DNA from: Harmonia axyridis
Taxonomy: Eukaryota; Arthropoda; Insecta; Coleoptera; Coccinellidae
DNA: 64,000 nt
NCBI RefSeq assembly: GCF_914767665.1
Contig: NC_059504.1
Coordinates: 15,254,501 to 15,318,500, forward strand
Reading direction: 5' to 3'
The notes beneath the pieces are model-generated. The model was not told where the DNA came from. It ran no database searches and worked only from the letters and a program-made list of their open reading frames with translations. Position 1 is the stretch's first letter; each line of letters opens with the position of its first letter. The position numbers were made by a program, and so were the translations under genes. Below are positions 21,716-34,900 of the stretch, in pieces.

Positions 21716-24700
21716 TCATCTCATGCCAGAAACCTCGTCAACATTCAATTTTTTCAGCGGCGAGATCAACTCGTTCAAAACGTCGCGAAAAGTTTGCACG
21801 CTAACGCCATCTGTGGAGCGGTCTCGGCACCTTCCGATTTGCCAGATTTTCGAGAAAATTTCGTCGCTCAAGTCGTAGCCGATTTTTCTGAACAGCGACC
21901 TGAGGAACTCCTCATCACGGGGCTGAAATCAAAAAGGCGGTTAAAAAATGACAAGTCCTTTTCGTGGGAAAATACTCACGCGTAGATAGTCCCTGTGAGA
22001 TACGCAATATTGCGTGGCGATGCTAGGCTGTAGACAGGCTTTCATATCGGTGTAATCCGATAAATTCTCGTACCTGGCTGTGTAAGGATTTGCAGGTTTC
22101 ACCTCGTCGAATCGGTGGGTTGGTATGCCTGCATCGCGCCGACCTTGAAATAAACATACGGTATATTCTACGGCCTACGCCTAGAATAAACAATTTGTGG
22201 TCATATATAGTCAACTTAGGGCTTGATCCACTTGCATGGCCTCCCAAATTGCCAGACCTCAATCCAATTGTCTGGTGATACCTTAAGAATAAAATAAGAT
22301 GTCAACCAGTGAGAACTTGGGATGTATTGGTTATGAATTGAGAGAAAAGCACTGGCATGAAGCAGAGAGTCTTGGAACGCACGTCATTCATGCCCCAAAT
22401 ACACCCTTGGATACCACATAACTTTCTATAAGTATATATCTCCTCATCATGTGATTAAAAAACCATACTTTATCTGCAATTTTCGTTTGAACGAACTGGT
22501 GCCCGAGCGGGGGCCCAAAAGATCCTGAATTTTTTCCTAATTTTTTTCGATATTCGGTTTATTTTTCTCCGGTTCTAGTGAAGATTTTTATTCATAGAAA
22601 TATTGTGAAATTAAAAATTAAAAAATATATTGAAGACATATTCACTCAGCTACAGGAACGTTCATTAAAATTAATACCGTCATTAAAATTTTATCTTTCC
22701 ATAGGAGGAGCCTATTGGTTACCAGCACCATTTAATGGAGGATTAAAATTTAATACGGCATTATATTTCAATGAATTAATCTCTGTCTTGAATAGCAGAA
22801 TAACAATCAAAACATCAGGAAAATCCCTTCCAGATAACTGTATTCACATAGACCAACCTTTGAATAGAGTTAATATGGACTCTAGAAAATATTCTTCTTC
22901 CGAGTGTGTAATAACCAATAGAAATACTCACACATATTTGCATCTGGAAGAACCAAATCACAGCACGCTGCCTGATACGTTGATATTAAATGTAAATCAT
23001 TTCCAGGTATTCCTGTAATACAAAATGAGTTTATATTAATTCATCTGAAGATTGCCTGAATCAGTATCTTCCATTTTCGTGATATAGCTGAGATGAAAAT
23101 GGCATTTTTCTTCATCTTCCCTAAACGATTGATCTAGGAGGAACCACAAAAACTATCAATCAGTTCTATAAACATGAAGGTCTTCAATGAATTTTAAATT
23201 TCATTGGGGAAATTGAATGAGATAATTCTCTTTCTTTGTCGATATTCCATCTTCTGAAGGAATTATTAACAAGATGGAAAATTCGGCCAAAAATCCTCTC
23301 AATTCCACCCTTGTACTTTTATTAGAATCGATGTAATCAAAATTTTCAACTCACGTATTTTTTCTAATGTTAGACCCTCCTTCAAGGCTTCTACAAACTT
23401 GGAATAATCCACTCTATCCCCAATAATCATTCCTAGATACCCCATCAGCGCACTAACATTCTTAATATTGAAGAAAATCTCGTAGCACCTCATCAACTGA
23501 AGAAAATTCCCGAAACTCACAAAACCACTTCCATCCTGCAAAATCCGTCATTAAAAAAAATCCTCCATCAAACCACAAACCTCACAAGGTCGAAATGCTT
23601 CAACTTCTCGTACAAAATGTTGTGATCGAAGGTGGGGCTGATCTTCTCGTCCATGGCCATCTTTAGGCGATTCCAGGACACCAGCCACGAGCGGATGTCC
23701 CGCACGGCGGTCGAAATAGGGATGTTGGAATCTTTCAGAAGTTCCTCCATGCCGTACATCTCCTTTTTGTAAGGTCTGCCAAAGGTTTGGTCCTTTGGGA
23801 GGTTTCTCAACGAGTGGTTTCTAAAATTCAACTTTTTAATTTTTATTTTTTTAATATTTCGTTTACCTACGGTTGGTGGCATCTGCCGAGCAGCTGATGA
23901 TGTTGGTCGTTCCACTTGCTCTGGATCTCGCTAGCGATTGAAATTGGGGTGGTGTTATACCATTCTAGACAGCACTTAGCCTTCAATCCTCTTTTGTCGT
24001 AACCGCAGTATTTACCAAAGGCTTGAGATGATCGGTATGGTGGCGATTTATACCTATTTGAAAAAAAAACTTTCACACCTCTTCAGTACCTGCATATCTG
24101 TTATAGAAAAAAGACTAGGGAATCAATAAACTTGCATAGTGTGGGTTATGGTCCTTATACACTGACTATCAAGTAGTTCATGGCCAAGGACAATTTAGGG
24201 AAATAAAAGAACGGAATAAAAACACGTATTCAATTTATTTCAACCCACTAAAAGAGTTTGAAGAAGATGATAATATGTATAATCGCTTTTAGGGTCGCTG
24301 GCCACTTGGGTCGTTGGAGGTACTTTTCGCCGGTCTCGGGAACATATGTGAACATCTTTTCTCTTCTCGTTGTTGGTGCAAGTATTGCACATATTTTGTA
24401 GATGTAGTTTCTAGTAGACTGGGCTGAACTCAATTGAATTATTCACCCTGAAATGCCGAGTTTTATGGGCATTCAGGCTGATTTCCATTCGACCGTTAGC
24501 AAAGCCTTTCAACGGATCCCTTTGGGGTGTGGCTTTGATAATCCTAAGTTTGTACACTGAATTCTTCAGTTCTCGGACTTATTCGTAATATTTTCGAAGG
24601 AATCGATAGATTCCTTACAATAGTATTGAAGATGAAGAAGGTTAACTCAGCAAAATTTCAATATTTAACATTCGCAACACTACGTGATTTCGTACTTTTT

Positions 24701-26792
24701 GGGCCATAGTCAGAGCTGTTCCAATACCATCCTCTCAACATGCCCTAGTCACCCTGATATTGTAAATCCACTGTTTTAGACGCCAAGAAAATTCAGAGCT
24801 GCTAAACTAACCTAAACAGTGACACATCCATTCTCGGGGATTCAATTCAATATGAAGTGAAGAAAATCAGATGGAAACCTGTTCCCAATAAGTAATTAAA
24901 AAAATTAATCAGAATAAACTATTAGGTAATGTACACCCCTGACAGTAAAGGTTTTAACAGTTACAAAGATTTGGTAGAAACTATTAACACAAGCTTTTTT
25001 TATGTTCTGGTTCTCACGAAAGGAGGTATCCTGCAATTTTCCGAGAACATCTTGAGAACCAAGGGAAAGAAGGTAGGAATAGGTGATTTCCTTAAATTTT
25101 CGTTGAATTTCCTTATATGCCTCAGAGGACACTTCCTTGGGCAATGTGTTCCAAAGCTTCGCTGTTGGTTGGATGAACGAATCTTTGGAAATAAATGTTC
25201 AGTACTTCTCCAAAGTGATCATGAAGGGGAGGAAGAGTGAACTCTACTGGTTAATCTCAAAGAAACCGCCAGAGAAAAAACGATTGCAGATATTTCAAAA
25301 GAGCATCGTCCAAGTAGATACCTTCAAAATAGAGCCCGATCACCCACTATGCTACGGTGTTTCAGAGAATTGCTCGTTCTTAGAAAGAATCCAATAGTTT
25401 CAGGACATGCATAGGTCCAGCACTCCAAACATGGGAACAGTTCTCCAGGACAGGCCGGATCTGTGCCTTATAGATCATAAGCAACTGACCTGGAGTGAAG
25501 TAGCTGTTGACACGAAACAGAAAACCAAGTTTTTGGTATGCATTATTAGCAATTGACCCAATTTTCCCAAGGAAGGTTATTACCGATAGTAAACCAAGCA
25601 TCGAGATGGATGACTTTGAAGTTATGGTTACTCCTGGCAAACTTACGTTGGGCATAGTGAGATAGGCTTTCCAAGAGAAATATCACAATGTTTCACAAGG
25701 CAATCTGACAATATTCAATACCCATTGGTTAGAGTCTCCTCTATGAATCTTGGCCGAATGAAGGAGACCAGATGCAGGTCTGTTTAGGATGTACATCTGC
25801 GATATTGCTTATTCTGATATTCTCCAGCTACGTTGGGGTTTCACAATTGATTTCACTCACCCTCTAACTATACGTTCACCAGGATTGTAGCTTCCATAAA
25901 TCCTTTTATAATTATCGTGATTTATTTGGCTGTCCCACAAAACTTGATATCGTGTCTTGGGAGGCTGGATTAATTCTTTAGCTGTCGTATCTGAAGATGA
26001 TAAAGTAATAGTTTTACAAAATGCTTCAATCCAAATGATGCAACCAGCCAGTTTGAAAGAAAAGTATGAAGGTTGTCTTTATTTCATGCTTAGTTGAAAA
26101 TAATCTAGATAAAATCATGTCGACACACCATAATTGTACGCATCTCCAAAAGTGATTTCATCAACTTTCATTCCTTCAGGAAAAGATGCTGTAGAATCCC
26201 TTGTTTTTCCAATTTGTTTATTCCAGTAACTTTCATATGTAGTTTCTTTCAAATCGTTCACCAGCTGACGATATCGAGTTTGCGGTGGCGGTTTCAAGAC
26301 TTCTCTACTCTGAAAAAATCGTTTTTCTCAATTGTGCGCTGCATCAACCAGTAATGTAAACAATTATGAAGGCGCTGAATGGTTTGGAGAACGAGCGCTC
26401 AAATAGCGCTAAAAACTACTATAGACGGCACGCTAACCATCCTGTCCAAAGATGATAGAAGAATTATGCTTTCATATACTTTTTGAAGGTGGTCTAAGAT
26501 GGCGAAAAAATATCACCTCAATAAATATTCCTGGATTTCGTGTCGTGGCAGGAACTTTCGGGAATTTAACAGGTTCATATTTTTTGTCAGATACGTGAAG
26601 GTCTGCCTTGAGTGCTTGTACTTCATCTTCTAAAGTGTAACGTTTAAAAGTATCTCCAACAGTGTAGTTTGGCTTGCCTTTTACTCCTGCCTAGGGAAGA
26701 AGAACGTGAATTTCAGAACTTCTGACAAGATAATTCAATCTTACCGCACAAATGAAGGAGTAGTTATCTTTGTATTTCCCCGCATTGGCCAT
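21716..26792 (-). CDS. EFHB/CFAP21-like EF-hand protein, paralogue A, 9 exons, 500 aa
   Basis: Exons on minus: 26792-26745, 26690-26517, 26309-26129, 25990-25861, 24053-23871, 23820-23586, 23535-23355, 22143-21980, 21922-21716; 1503 nt, phases all match. Family hallmarks: 'RYQVLWDSQINHDNYKRIYG' (exon 4), 'KSPPYRSSQAFGKYCGYD' (exon 5), 'LPKDQTFGRPYK' (exon 6). Then come EF-hand-like segments: FDLDGSGFVSFGNF spans the exon 6/7 join, with Asn in place of the usual last Glu, and 'GDRVDYSKFVEAL' follows. EFHB is a microtubule inner protein of axonemal doublets, so a role in sperm flagella or ciliated sensory neurons is expected. The ATG is the first in-frame one after an upstream TGA. Introns hold LINE, Tc1 and MITE debris. 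It faces paralogue B head-to-head. Confidence 0.87.
22150..22420 (+). mobile_element. Tc1-like transposase remnant
   Basis: The plus strand reads 'LAWPPKLPDLNPI' followed by a Trp, the signature around the last catalytic Asp region of Tc1 transposases, then runs into stops and shifted frames. It is in the EFHB-A intron between exons 7 and 8. Confidence 0.6.
22645..22790. mobile_element. Partial copy of the CAGTTGCAGGAACG MITE
   Basis: It shares 'CAGGAACGTTCATTAAAATT', 'GGAGGAGCCTATTGG' (inverse in the other copy) and 'CATTTAATGGAGGATTAAA' with the MITE at 44847-44992, in the opposite or scrambled orientation. One terminus is lost. Confidence 0.55.
24900..25690 (-). mobile_element. LINE reverse transcriptase 3' fragment, decayed
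   Basis: The minus strand from 25655 reads the post-catalytic region of non-LTR reverse transcriptases: LGFLFRVNSYFTPGQLL followed by YKAQIRPVLENCSHVW. It then continues in broken frames with 'LKHRSIVGDRALFRRYL' and 'CPLRHIRKFNENLRK'-like text. It lies in an EFHB-A intron. Confidence 0.7.
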
Positions 26793-27018
26793 CGTTGAGG
26801 GACCAGAAAAAAAATTGTCCGAAATAATCCTATCATTCCCTAAAGAAAAATCATATATGACTTTTCATAATTATTGAAGTTTCTTGATTGACGAATTGAC
26901 GATTGACGAACTGTAATATGACAGTTTTGTGTATTATCGAATATTGAATATACTTGAAATTTTCATCTCTATTTATTATACCTACAATTTTTTTTTATTA
27001 GATTTTCTTAATAAACTA
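26793..27018. promoter_or_regulatory. Candidate bidirectional promoter between EFHB paralogues
   Basis: Only 226 bp separate the divergent start codons at 26792 (minus) and 27019 (plus). The region is A/T-rich. It contains repeated 'TTGACGAATTGACGATTGAC' text at 26890-26912, a possible direct-repeat control element. I see no clear TATA pair. Confidence 0.5.
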
Positions 27019-30000
27019 ATGTCTAATTGTGGCAGATTTAGAGATAGATGTCCGGTCATTTGTGCAGTAAGTTGATCAAACAAAGATACTGAACATAAGA
27101 AAAAACCCTCAACTCAAAGAAAGACAATCTATATACAACACTGCAGAAGAAATATCTGCTTATGACATCATGTGAATGATTTTGTATTGTGTTTTTTGCT
27201 TCAGGCTGGAAAACCGACCATACCGAATATCTCAGCAAAAAAAACCTTACAGGAATACAATATAAGCGATAGTGTTGACGCGTTAAAGCATGATCTCAAG
27301 ATTTTTAATGAAAAAAAGATAGATGTCCCATACAGATTACCAGAAATTGAGAACGTTAGGCATAGAGGAGCTAATGATAGAGTAAGGAAGCTCCTTCATA
27401 ACAGCTAGATTTATTCTGTATTCCATTTTAATTATGTTTCACTAATTTATATATCTAGCAGTTGTTCTACCTTCTTCCCGTAACCTGTCTATTCATTCAT
27501 CAATTTTTTCTTTTCCAAAGTATCTGTTCCTCTCAAGTTTTAATTTTTTTATTTACCTCCAAATCTCCTCTGAATCCTGTGCTCTTCACACTTTTTCTGT
27601 ATCTATATTCTCGTTACAGATACTGAGACACCTGAAGCGACCACAAAAGACAAGATATCAACAATTGGTAACAGATCTCAAAGAAACTACGTATCGCTCA
27701 TATTGGAAAGAACCATTAGGAAAACCAAGCGATGAAATTCCAGGTATACCACAAGGAATGGACACAGTGGGCACAACATTTGGACACAAACCACGAGAAC
27801 GTAAATATCGTCAATATAGCAAGCAAACCAATAGTTCGAATCTAAGCTTTCCATAATCATTGTTCATGTTTCCTCTTTTTTCAGATGTTCCACTGTATGA
27901 AGTTGTTTTTCCCAAAATACCAAGATACCAAGTGTTATGGAATAGTCAAGTGAATCACGAAAACTATAAGAAAATTTATAACGACTACAACTTGAATGAA
28001 AAAATAGACCGGAAGTAAGTATTCCAATCAGTCTTTCGATTCAGGTTTTTATAGTGTTAGGAAATGTCGAGCTTTCTAGCAGTTGTCTACATGGCTCTTC
28101 CCTGAAGTTTAGCATACAACTACAATAGCCACCTTCAGAGGTTTAAAAGTCGTATATTGTAACTCCAAACTAGAGCATTCCAAATTGAGGAGGTTCATCT
28201 CCTCCACTTCTAACAGGTACAATCGATTGCTGCTATGAATGATTTGTGTCCCTTCTCTTCTATTGATATCATTGGATCTTTCGAGCAACAACCTGGATGC
28301 CTTGAATCAAATGATTCAACTCTCCCGGAAGGTATTTCGGCTCACTTATACATCAATCTCCCTTTATCTTTATCATCTTGATCACCACACTTCTCTTTTG
28401 TTTTTGGTAATTGAAATCTTCGTGCAAATACCTGTAAGTAAAGGGTTTGTTTTGTATGCGTCCATTGTCCTTTTCTATCTTCTTAGTTTCGTCCAGATCA
28501 TTGGCAAATCGTCATTTCGTTCAATTTCCAAGGTGAACTGATTGTTCAGTTGTCTACTGCACAGATGGCTGAAGAAGGTATTCAGCTCAAAATTCCCCTA
28601 CGTTATTTCATATATATTACGATATTTTGTTAATGTACCTTTTAATTTCGGCCTTGATTGCTTCAGTGGACTTGTCAGCATAAAATTGCACTGCAAATAA
28701 GATTTCTATCAGTATTCCTTTCCAGTTACTTCAAGCCACCATACAACCCTAACAACTGCTTTGGTAGTAAAACCAAAAACGACGAGAGAGGTCTAGGAGC
28801 AAAGTGTGCCATGAACTGGTTTAACAGAGACCCTGTATCCGTCGCATCGAGCAGACAGGTTGATTATTTCGATAAGTATCATCTTAAGATTGGTGAAGAA
28901 TACGCACCGTGAGTGAAATTGGCCATCCTTTTGGTTACCTAACTCTGACCATGTAACACGTTTGCCTTAGTATCAGAATCAAGGAGTCCATGCCTAAAGA
29001 TCACACGTATGGCAGGCCGTATAAGATGGAAATGCACGGTGTGGCTGACCTCTTGAGGCCAGGCTGTCAACCAGGCTTGCATAAGAGAGAAACCTTGGTT
29101 AGGCTGGGTTCGTTGAACATGCTGAGGCAGAATATAAAGAAGAGGTTCTCACCTTCGTTCACCATGAACGATTTGTTGGAGAAATTAGCGTACCACGATA
29201 AGGTTAGTTTGGAGAGTGATAAACTCTCATATTGTTAAGATTTCTGTGTTATGATTACACCTAACCTAAGTTAGGCCAATAGACTACTAGGAAAATTACT
29301 GAGTCTCGAAGGAAAGGGCTTTTCACAACATCATCTAGAGATAACTCTATCAACACAAACGAATCGCTTGAAAGAATTAGTAGTAGTAGTGTAAGAACAA
29401 CTAAGTATAGAATTTTCTACACAAGCATTTAACAAAGATGTGTTAACATGTCACCTTGTTGAGTTTTCTCCAAGCAGCATCAGTTAAAATACAAACCTGA
29501 CGAAGGCACAGTGTGACGAAACAAACCGTTTGTCTTCCAAATCAATAAAAATGGCAGAATAAATCTATCTAAAGAAATAATTTATTTTCTTTATAGAATA
29601 TGTCGCACTTCATAACGTTGAAGGACTTCTACCACGTGATCGGTTGTCTGAAGATAAATATGAACCGAGAAAACCTTGAACAACTCTTTCGGCAGGTTGG
29701 CATCGTCCAATCAGACAAGATTGATTATAAAAGATTTATTGATGCTTTATCTTTCGATATGGAGTTTGAGAAGCAGTTGGATCGTAAGTAAATATAAATG
29801 TATATTTATTACAGGCCAATTGAAAAGTCCCCGGTCTATCATAGTAGAACACACTATTTTGGTAAAATTCGATTTTAATGTTCAACATAGTTGCCTTCGA
29901 GGGCGATACAGCGATTATAGCGATCTTCCAACTTTTCGATACCATTTTTGTAGTATGATTTGTCTTTCACTTCAAAATAGGCCTCAGTTTCGGTGATTAC

Positions 30001-31981
30001 TTCTTCATTGGCGCTTAATTCTTTTCCAGCGAGCATTTTTTTGAGATCTGAAAACAGGAAAAAGTCGCTGGGGTCCACATCTAGCGAATACGGTGGATTC
30101 AGAAGCAATTCGAAGTCCAATTTTGCCATTGTTTTCATTGATTTGTGACACGGCGTATTGTATTGTTGAAATAGCGCCTTTCTTTCTTCGAATGGGGCCG
30201 TTTTTTCACGATTTCATCCTTAAAACGATCCAATAACGCTATATAATAATCGCTGTTGCCCTTTTGGAGGTACTCAATGAATATTATACCTTGCGCATCC
30301 CGAATGGATGCCATAACCTTGCCAGCTGACTGTTGTGTTTTTCCTCGCTTTGGATTCGGTTCATCTTGTGCAGTCCACTCAGCTGGCTGTCTATTGGACT
30401 CCAGAGTGGAATGATGGAGCCATGTTTCATCTATTATCACATATCGACGCAAAAATTCGGGTTTATTGCACTTAAACAGCTTCGAACACTGCTCAGAATC
30501 CTTAACACATTGTTGCTTTTGATCGATTGTGCAGCACCCATTTTGCACACAGCTTTCTCATGTAAAATATTCGTGAATGATATGATGTACACGTTCAGAT
30601 GATATCTTTACAATGTCTGCTATCTCGATCAATTGCACTTTACGGTCATTCAAAATGATTTTGTGATTTTTTTTATTTTTTCGTCGGTGACAGCCTCTTT
30701 TGGGCATCCACTGCGTTCGCCGTCTTCGGTGCTCAGTTCACCACGTTTAAACTTAGCATACCAATAAATGATGGTTGATTTTCCTAGTGCAGACCCCGGA
30801 AACTCTTCATCAAGCCAAGATTTTGCTTCAACTGTATTTTTTCCCTTCAAAAAGCAATATTTTATCAGCACACAAAATTCTTTTTTTTTCAAATAACAAA
30901 AGTAGCTGCACTGACAATGCAATATCTCACAAACTAATGGTCGGACTGCTGTCAAATTTTGACACGTATCGTTTGAAGGTTGGTACCAACTAAAAATCAT
31001 ATGGATTTAATACTAGCACCGCCACCTGTTCATCAGACCGGGGACTTTTCAATTGACCTAATACTGAAGGGCGGAGGTCACAAGGGTCTATGTAGAGAAC
31101 GTTAATGTTTCTTATCATCACTTGGGAGTTTTTTGTGATATCCAAAAAAAAAAAAGATTTTTTTTGTTTCCAGCACTCCCAGAGGATAAACTAAGCTTCT
31201 GTTCAGAATCTTCAGCTTCGCGCTTGGATCACTTCTTCATAGACAATTCAAGTGAGTTCCTATCTAAATGGAAAAACATTTCAACTAAAATGGCATTGCA
31301 ATCTATGTATAATAGTATATTACGATGGAAGTGTATAAGTGAACCTTTATAGCACGAATAACATACTTGAGGACTTGATTCGGAGCGAAGTGCCCTCAAC
31401 GTTCCCAGTGCTTCAAAGACACTTTGGCATCTATTATTTATAGTTTCTTTCGTTATACTGCAAAAGTATACTTCTCTATTCTGTGATGCAGGTATGATAA
31501 AATTAAATTATTCATTCATTCACAGAGTCCCCAGCAGCAGGTCTATCTTCCTATCGCTTCGATCTAAAGTTCCCACCTAAGAAAGGATGTGAATGTGAAA
31601 GAGAAGATTTGCCAACAGATGATGTCAAAACTTTGGTGGACAGAAGTATTTTCATTCAATATAATATATCTTACAGAGATATGTTCAAAGTATGACTGTT
31701 CAAGGAGGTAACTATGATCCTAAAAACGACTGATACTAATTTATTTTCAGGTGAGAACCAAAGAGTTCATTAGAACCCTGTTCGAAAACTGCGGTTACAA
31801 ATTTGCAGATGGCGCTTTCGACGAATTGTATAATTTGGCTTTGGCACATGATAAAACGGATGGTGTATGCGTGGATACGTTCAATAAACTTGTGCAAAAG
31901 CATCAGGCCCCGTTAAAGAAACTTGTTGATGAGTCTGAATGTGTACCGCAGCAAATTAGAAAACCCTGCGCTTGCTACTGA
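27019..31981 (+). CDS. EFHB/CFAP21-like EF-hand protein, paralogue B, 10 exons, 536 aa
   Basis: Exons: 27019-27066, 27205-27381, 27620-27800, 27885-28014, 28726-28908, 28971-29202, 29597-29783, 31174-31251, 31526-31689, 31751-31981; 1611 nt, phases consistent. Exons 1, 3, 4 and 5 have exactly the lengths of paralogue A (48, 181, 130, 183) and the same phases, so the intron plan predates the duplication. Conserved phrases: RYQVLWNSQVNHENYKKIY, YFKPPYNPNNCFG, MPKDHTYGRPYKMEMHG. The EF-hand loop is more eroded (DKNMSHFITLKDF lacks the central Gly). Exon 8 (26 codons) has no counterpart in A. Expected role: axonemal doublet lumen protein. Intron 7 carries an irritans-type mariner. AATAAA lies near 32171. 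Confidence 0.87.
29809..31062 (-). mobile_element. mariner element, irritans/Himar1-like, near full length but broken
   Basis: Termini: CCAATTGAAAAGTCCCCGG at 29816 and inverse CCGGGGACTTTTCAATTG near 31037-31055. The minus strand has most of the transposase: FCVLIKYCFLKGKNTVEAK at the N-terminus, then STIIYWYAKFKRGELSTEDG, HHSTLESNRQPAEWT, and C-terminal EKLEDRYNRCIALEGNYVE. Frames are separate (31000-30650, 30548-30135, 30138-29875), so it is inactive. It lies in EFHB-B intron 7. Confidence 0.93.
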
Positions 31982-31999
31982 TTTACTTGCAATCAATGG

Positions 32000-34900
32000 G
32001 AGAAATGAATTTTATTTGGAGTCATTCAAGGAGGAACTTCTTATCCAGTAGATTTTTTCAATACTCTGACGGAAGATAGGCTATATATATGAAGAATATT
32101 ATGTTATTATTTAGCAGTAATTTTTTTTATAGGAATTAAAGTTTTAGACAAGAATTTTTATTATTACTCAAATAAACATGAACATTTGTGTTAATTCTAA
32201 TTAGAAACATTTTCAGTTGAGCTAATACAAAAATAGTAATCAGCTCTACAAAATTCCCAATAGAACAAAAAAGCTCCCGCTCAAATGTACTCACTAATTT
32301 AGTTCCACTACAACTTAACGGTTCCAGCGCTGCGATCAGAATTCGCCACAGAGTAGTATAAATTTTGGATTAATAAATTCAGCCGATATGCTATTCATTT
32401 ATGATTATGAAGCACATCTATAATATTTTAATCAACTCATCCAAGATAAGTAATTGATTTTTTCTCGAATACTTATGCCTACCTTATAAAACAAGAAAAA
32501 AGCGTGTGGTACCATTGTGACGTCAATCTGGGGGAATTCTTCAATTCGTCATCTTTCGGTTGGTAGTGTGGAGATTCCAAAGTCGCATAGGAACTGTCAT
32601 TGGTTTCCTAAAATTGCTTTATTGTCTCTAAATTTGGTGCTCTCATATTTGAATAGTAATTACTTCTTGTGTTTTTATGTGGGTTAAAATAAGCAATTCG
32701 AAAACATTAACGTGATCTCCAACAAAACATCGGTTTATAAGGTAGGTTATACTTTCTCAATGTTTTTTATCATGTCAAATGCGTCATAGTGTCATTGATG
32801 ATTTCAGTTTCATGTTTTACAAGTTTTAGCTAATTATTTCGTTGAATTGGTATGTTCACTGGTCTGTTGCAATTCTGCCCTAATTGATACACTGGTCAGC
32901 TGATTGCACACAATGTTTGATCTCTGATGATATGTTTTCTATGGGATCAAGTTATTATCCGCCCCCCACTAAACTTTTAATTATGAAGTTATTAGTTCAT
33001 ACAAAAATCAATTGCACCTAAACTTCTATAAGGATTCATTTATGCTTCTCCTTGTACTATGTGGTCTATATGGGAATGTTCAATATGCGCAAAAATCTTT
33101 GTGTTGTGCTGAGAGATAGACTTCTGTCATTGTGATAAAACATGGATCATTCTCATTCCACAGGTAAATTGGTGAAATTAAAGATACCGTTATCTGATTT
33201 CAAAGTAGACATCATAATTGTGTTCTTATTTACCAGTTGGAAAAGCCATCAGATGTTTATTTTATGAATGTGTGGATGGGTTCGATGTAAATATTTGGTT
33301 TTCAGGAATTTCTCATCGAATATCCTATTTTCAAGTTTTTTTTTGGATATGAGACTAAAAATAGTTTTCTTCAATGTTTCCTTTTCATAAACGAAATTTT
33401 TGATATAATTCAGTTGTTTAATGTTGAAAAATAATAAAGGTCTGTATGGAGTCATTAGTGTTTCTTCTGAACAAGTAATATCTCATTGTTGCTTGTAATC
33501 AAAACTAACCTATTAATTCTCTTGGCTTTCAAAACTGTTGAAGACTCATGTTTTCAAGGAAAATTTTTCCTTTGTTATTAATATACCTGCCAAATAGTAT
33601 CTTATCAGTCTTTGGAGGTATCAATAAACACTAATTGTTATTCCAATTGCAATGTCATGGTTTGACCTCTTGACGATTTTTTCAATTCATATGATTTAAT
33701 AACTAGCAATACGAGTCAAGGTTATGATTCTAATAATGTTTCATATTATACCGAAAACCATTTCAAATAAGTGGAATTCCAAAATATTGATTATTTGAAT
33801 ACTTTTGTATTATCTAATTAAGTCTTATCTTAAATCCATTACAGGCCTATTGTAACTGAAATAATTTCTTTGGCAAGTAATTGAATTTGCGGCTCTATAT
33901 ATCAATGATCCCAAAAGAATTATTTTGAATAAAAAAATTACGTTTTTTTCGGGAAAATTTGAATATTTAATTATATTATTCTTTATCGCTCGTAATTCTG
34001 TTTGACCTAAGCAACCTTCCAAATGATAAAAAATAAAAGATGCAATTTGGCAAGTCTTAATATATTTTAACACTCGATCGAGAGTCTTCATTAATTTAAA
34101 AATAATGTGTTTTTGCGAATTTTTCCATAAATTCGAGTTGATTTTAATACTTGCGAAGAAGTTCCTGAGAAGCAGTGTACCCAAAAAAGTGATAGGCCTG
34201 ATATTCCAATCACTATAAATATTCAATATTCGTTATCTCTTGAAGATCCAACACAAATATAGTTTCTCCTGTTAATTATAATTCTGTAAAGCTTCTCTCT
34301 CAGTCTGAATTGGTGTAATTAGCGTGAAAATGAAGGTGTATTGCTCTTCCAAGTGTTTAAAGACTACAAGGACCTTGGAATGGATTTGAAAGTGCAAGTT
34401 GATTATTAGAGCAGTATAAGTTATTATTTTAACTAGAATCATAGGTGAAAAAAAATCTGAATTTTTTCGTGAATTTTATGCATGTCTAACTTGATAGATA
34501 TTTTTAAAATTCTTTTGGGAAGTGGTAATAGTTTACTGGGAATGATAATGATCCAAAGTTAAATATCCATTAAACTGACGTCTGATTTTCTTGTGTCCAC
34601 ATTTCTGGAATGCTATTATGATAGTTATTACATATTATGTCTAATTTTCTTGTAATGTAATTGTAAATTGGCGTCACAATATCATCCCTGTTATTCAACA
34701 TGAGATAACTTATCTTGCAACCCACCTATCTTCAAATAACAGACAATAACAAATAGCTATAGGAATTTCATGTAATAGATATACATTGTACAATTTTTCA
34801 GACTGTATTTTAAAGAAGGATTTGGCTCTAAAACTTGGAATATTTCCCTTGAATAATTATTGTTTGGGTTAAGTCACGTAATTGTTATTGGGTTTCTATT

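Noticed and set aside
22495..22530. TGGTGCCCGAGCGGGGGCCC looks a little like a retroviral primer-binding site
   Set aside because: No LTR pair, no polypurine tract and no gag/pol nearby; probably chance.
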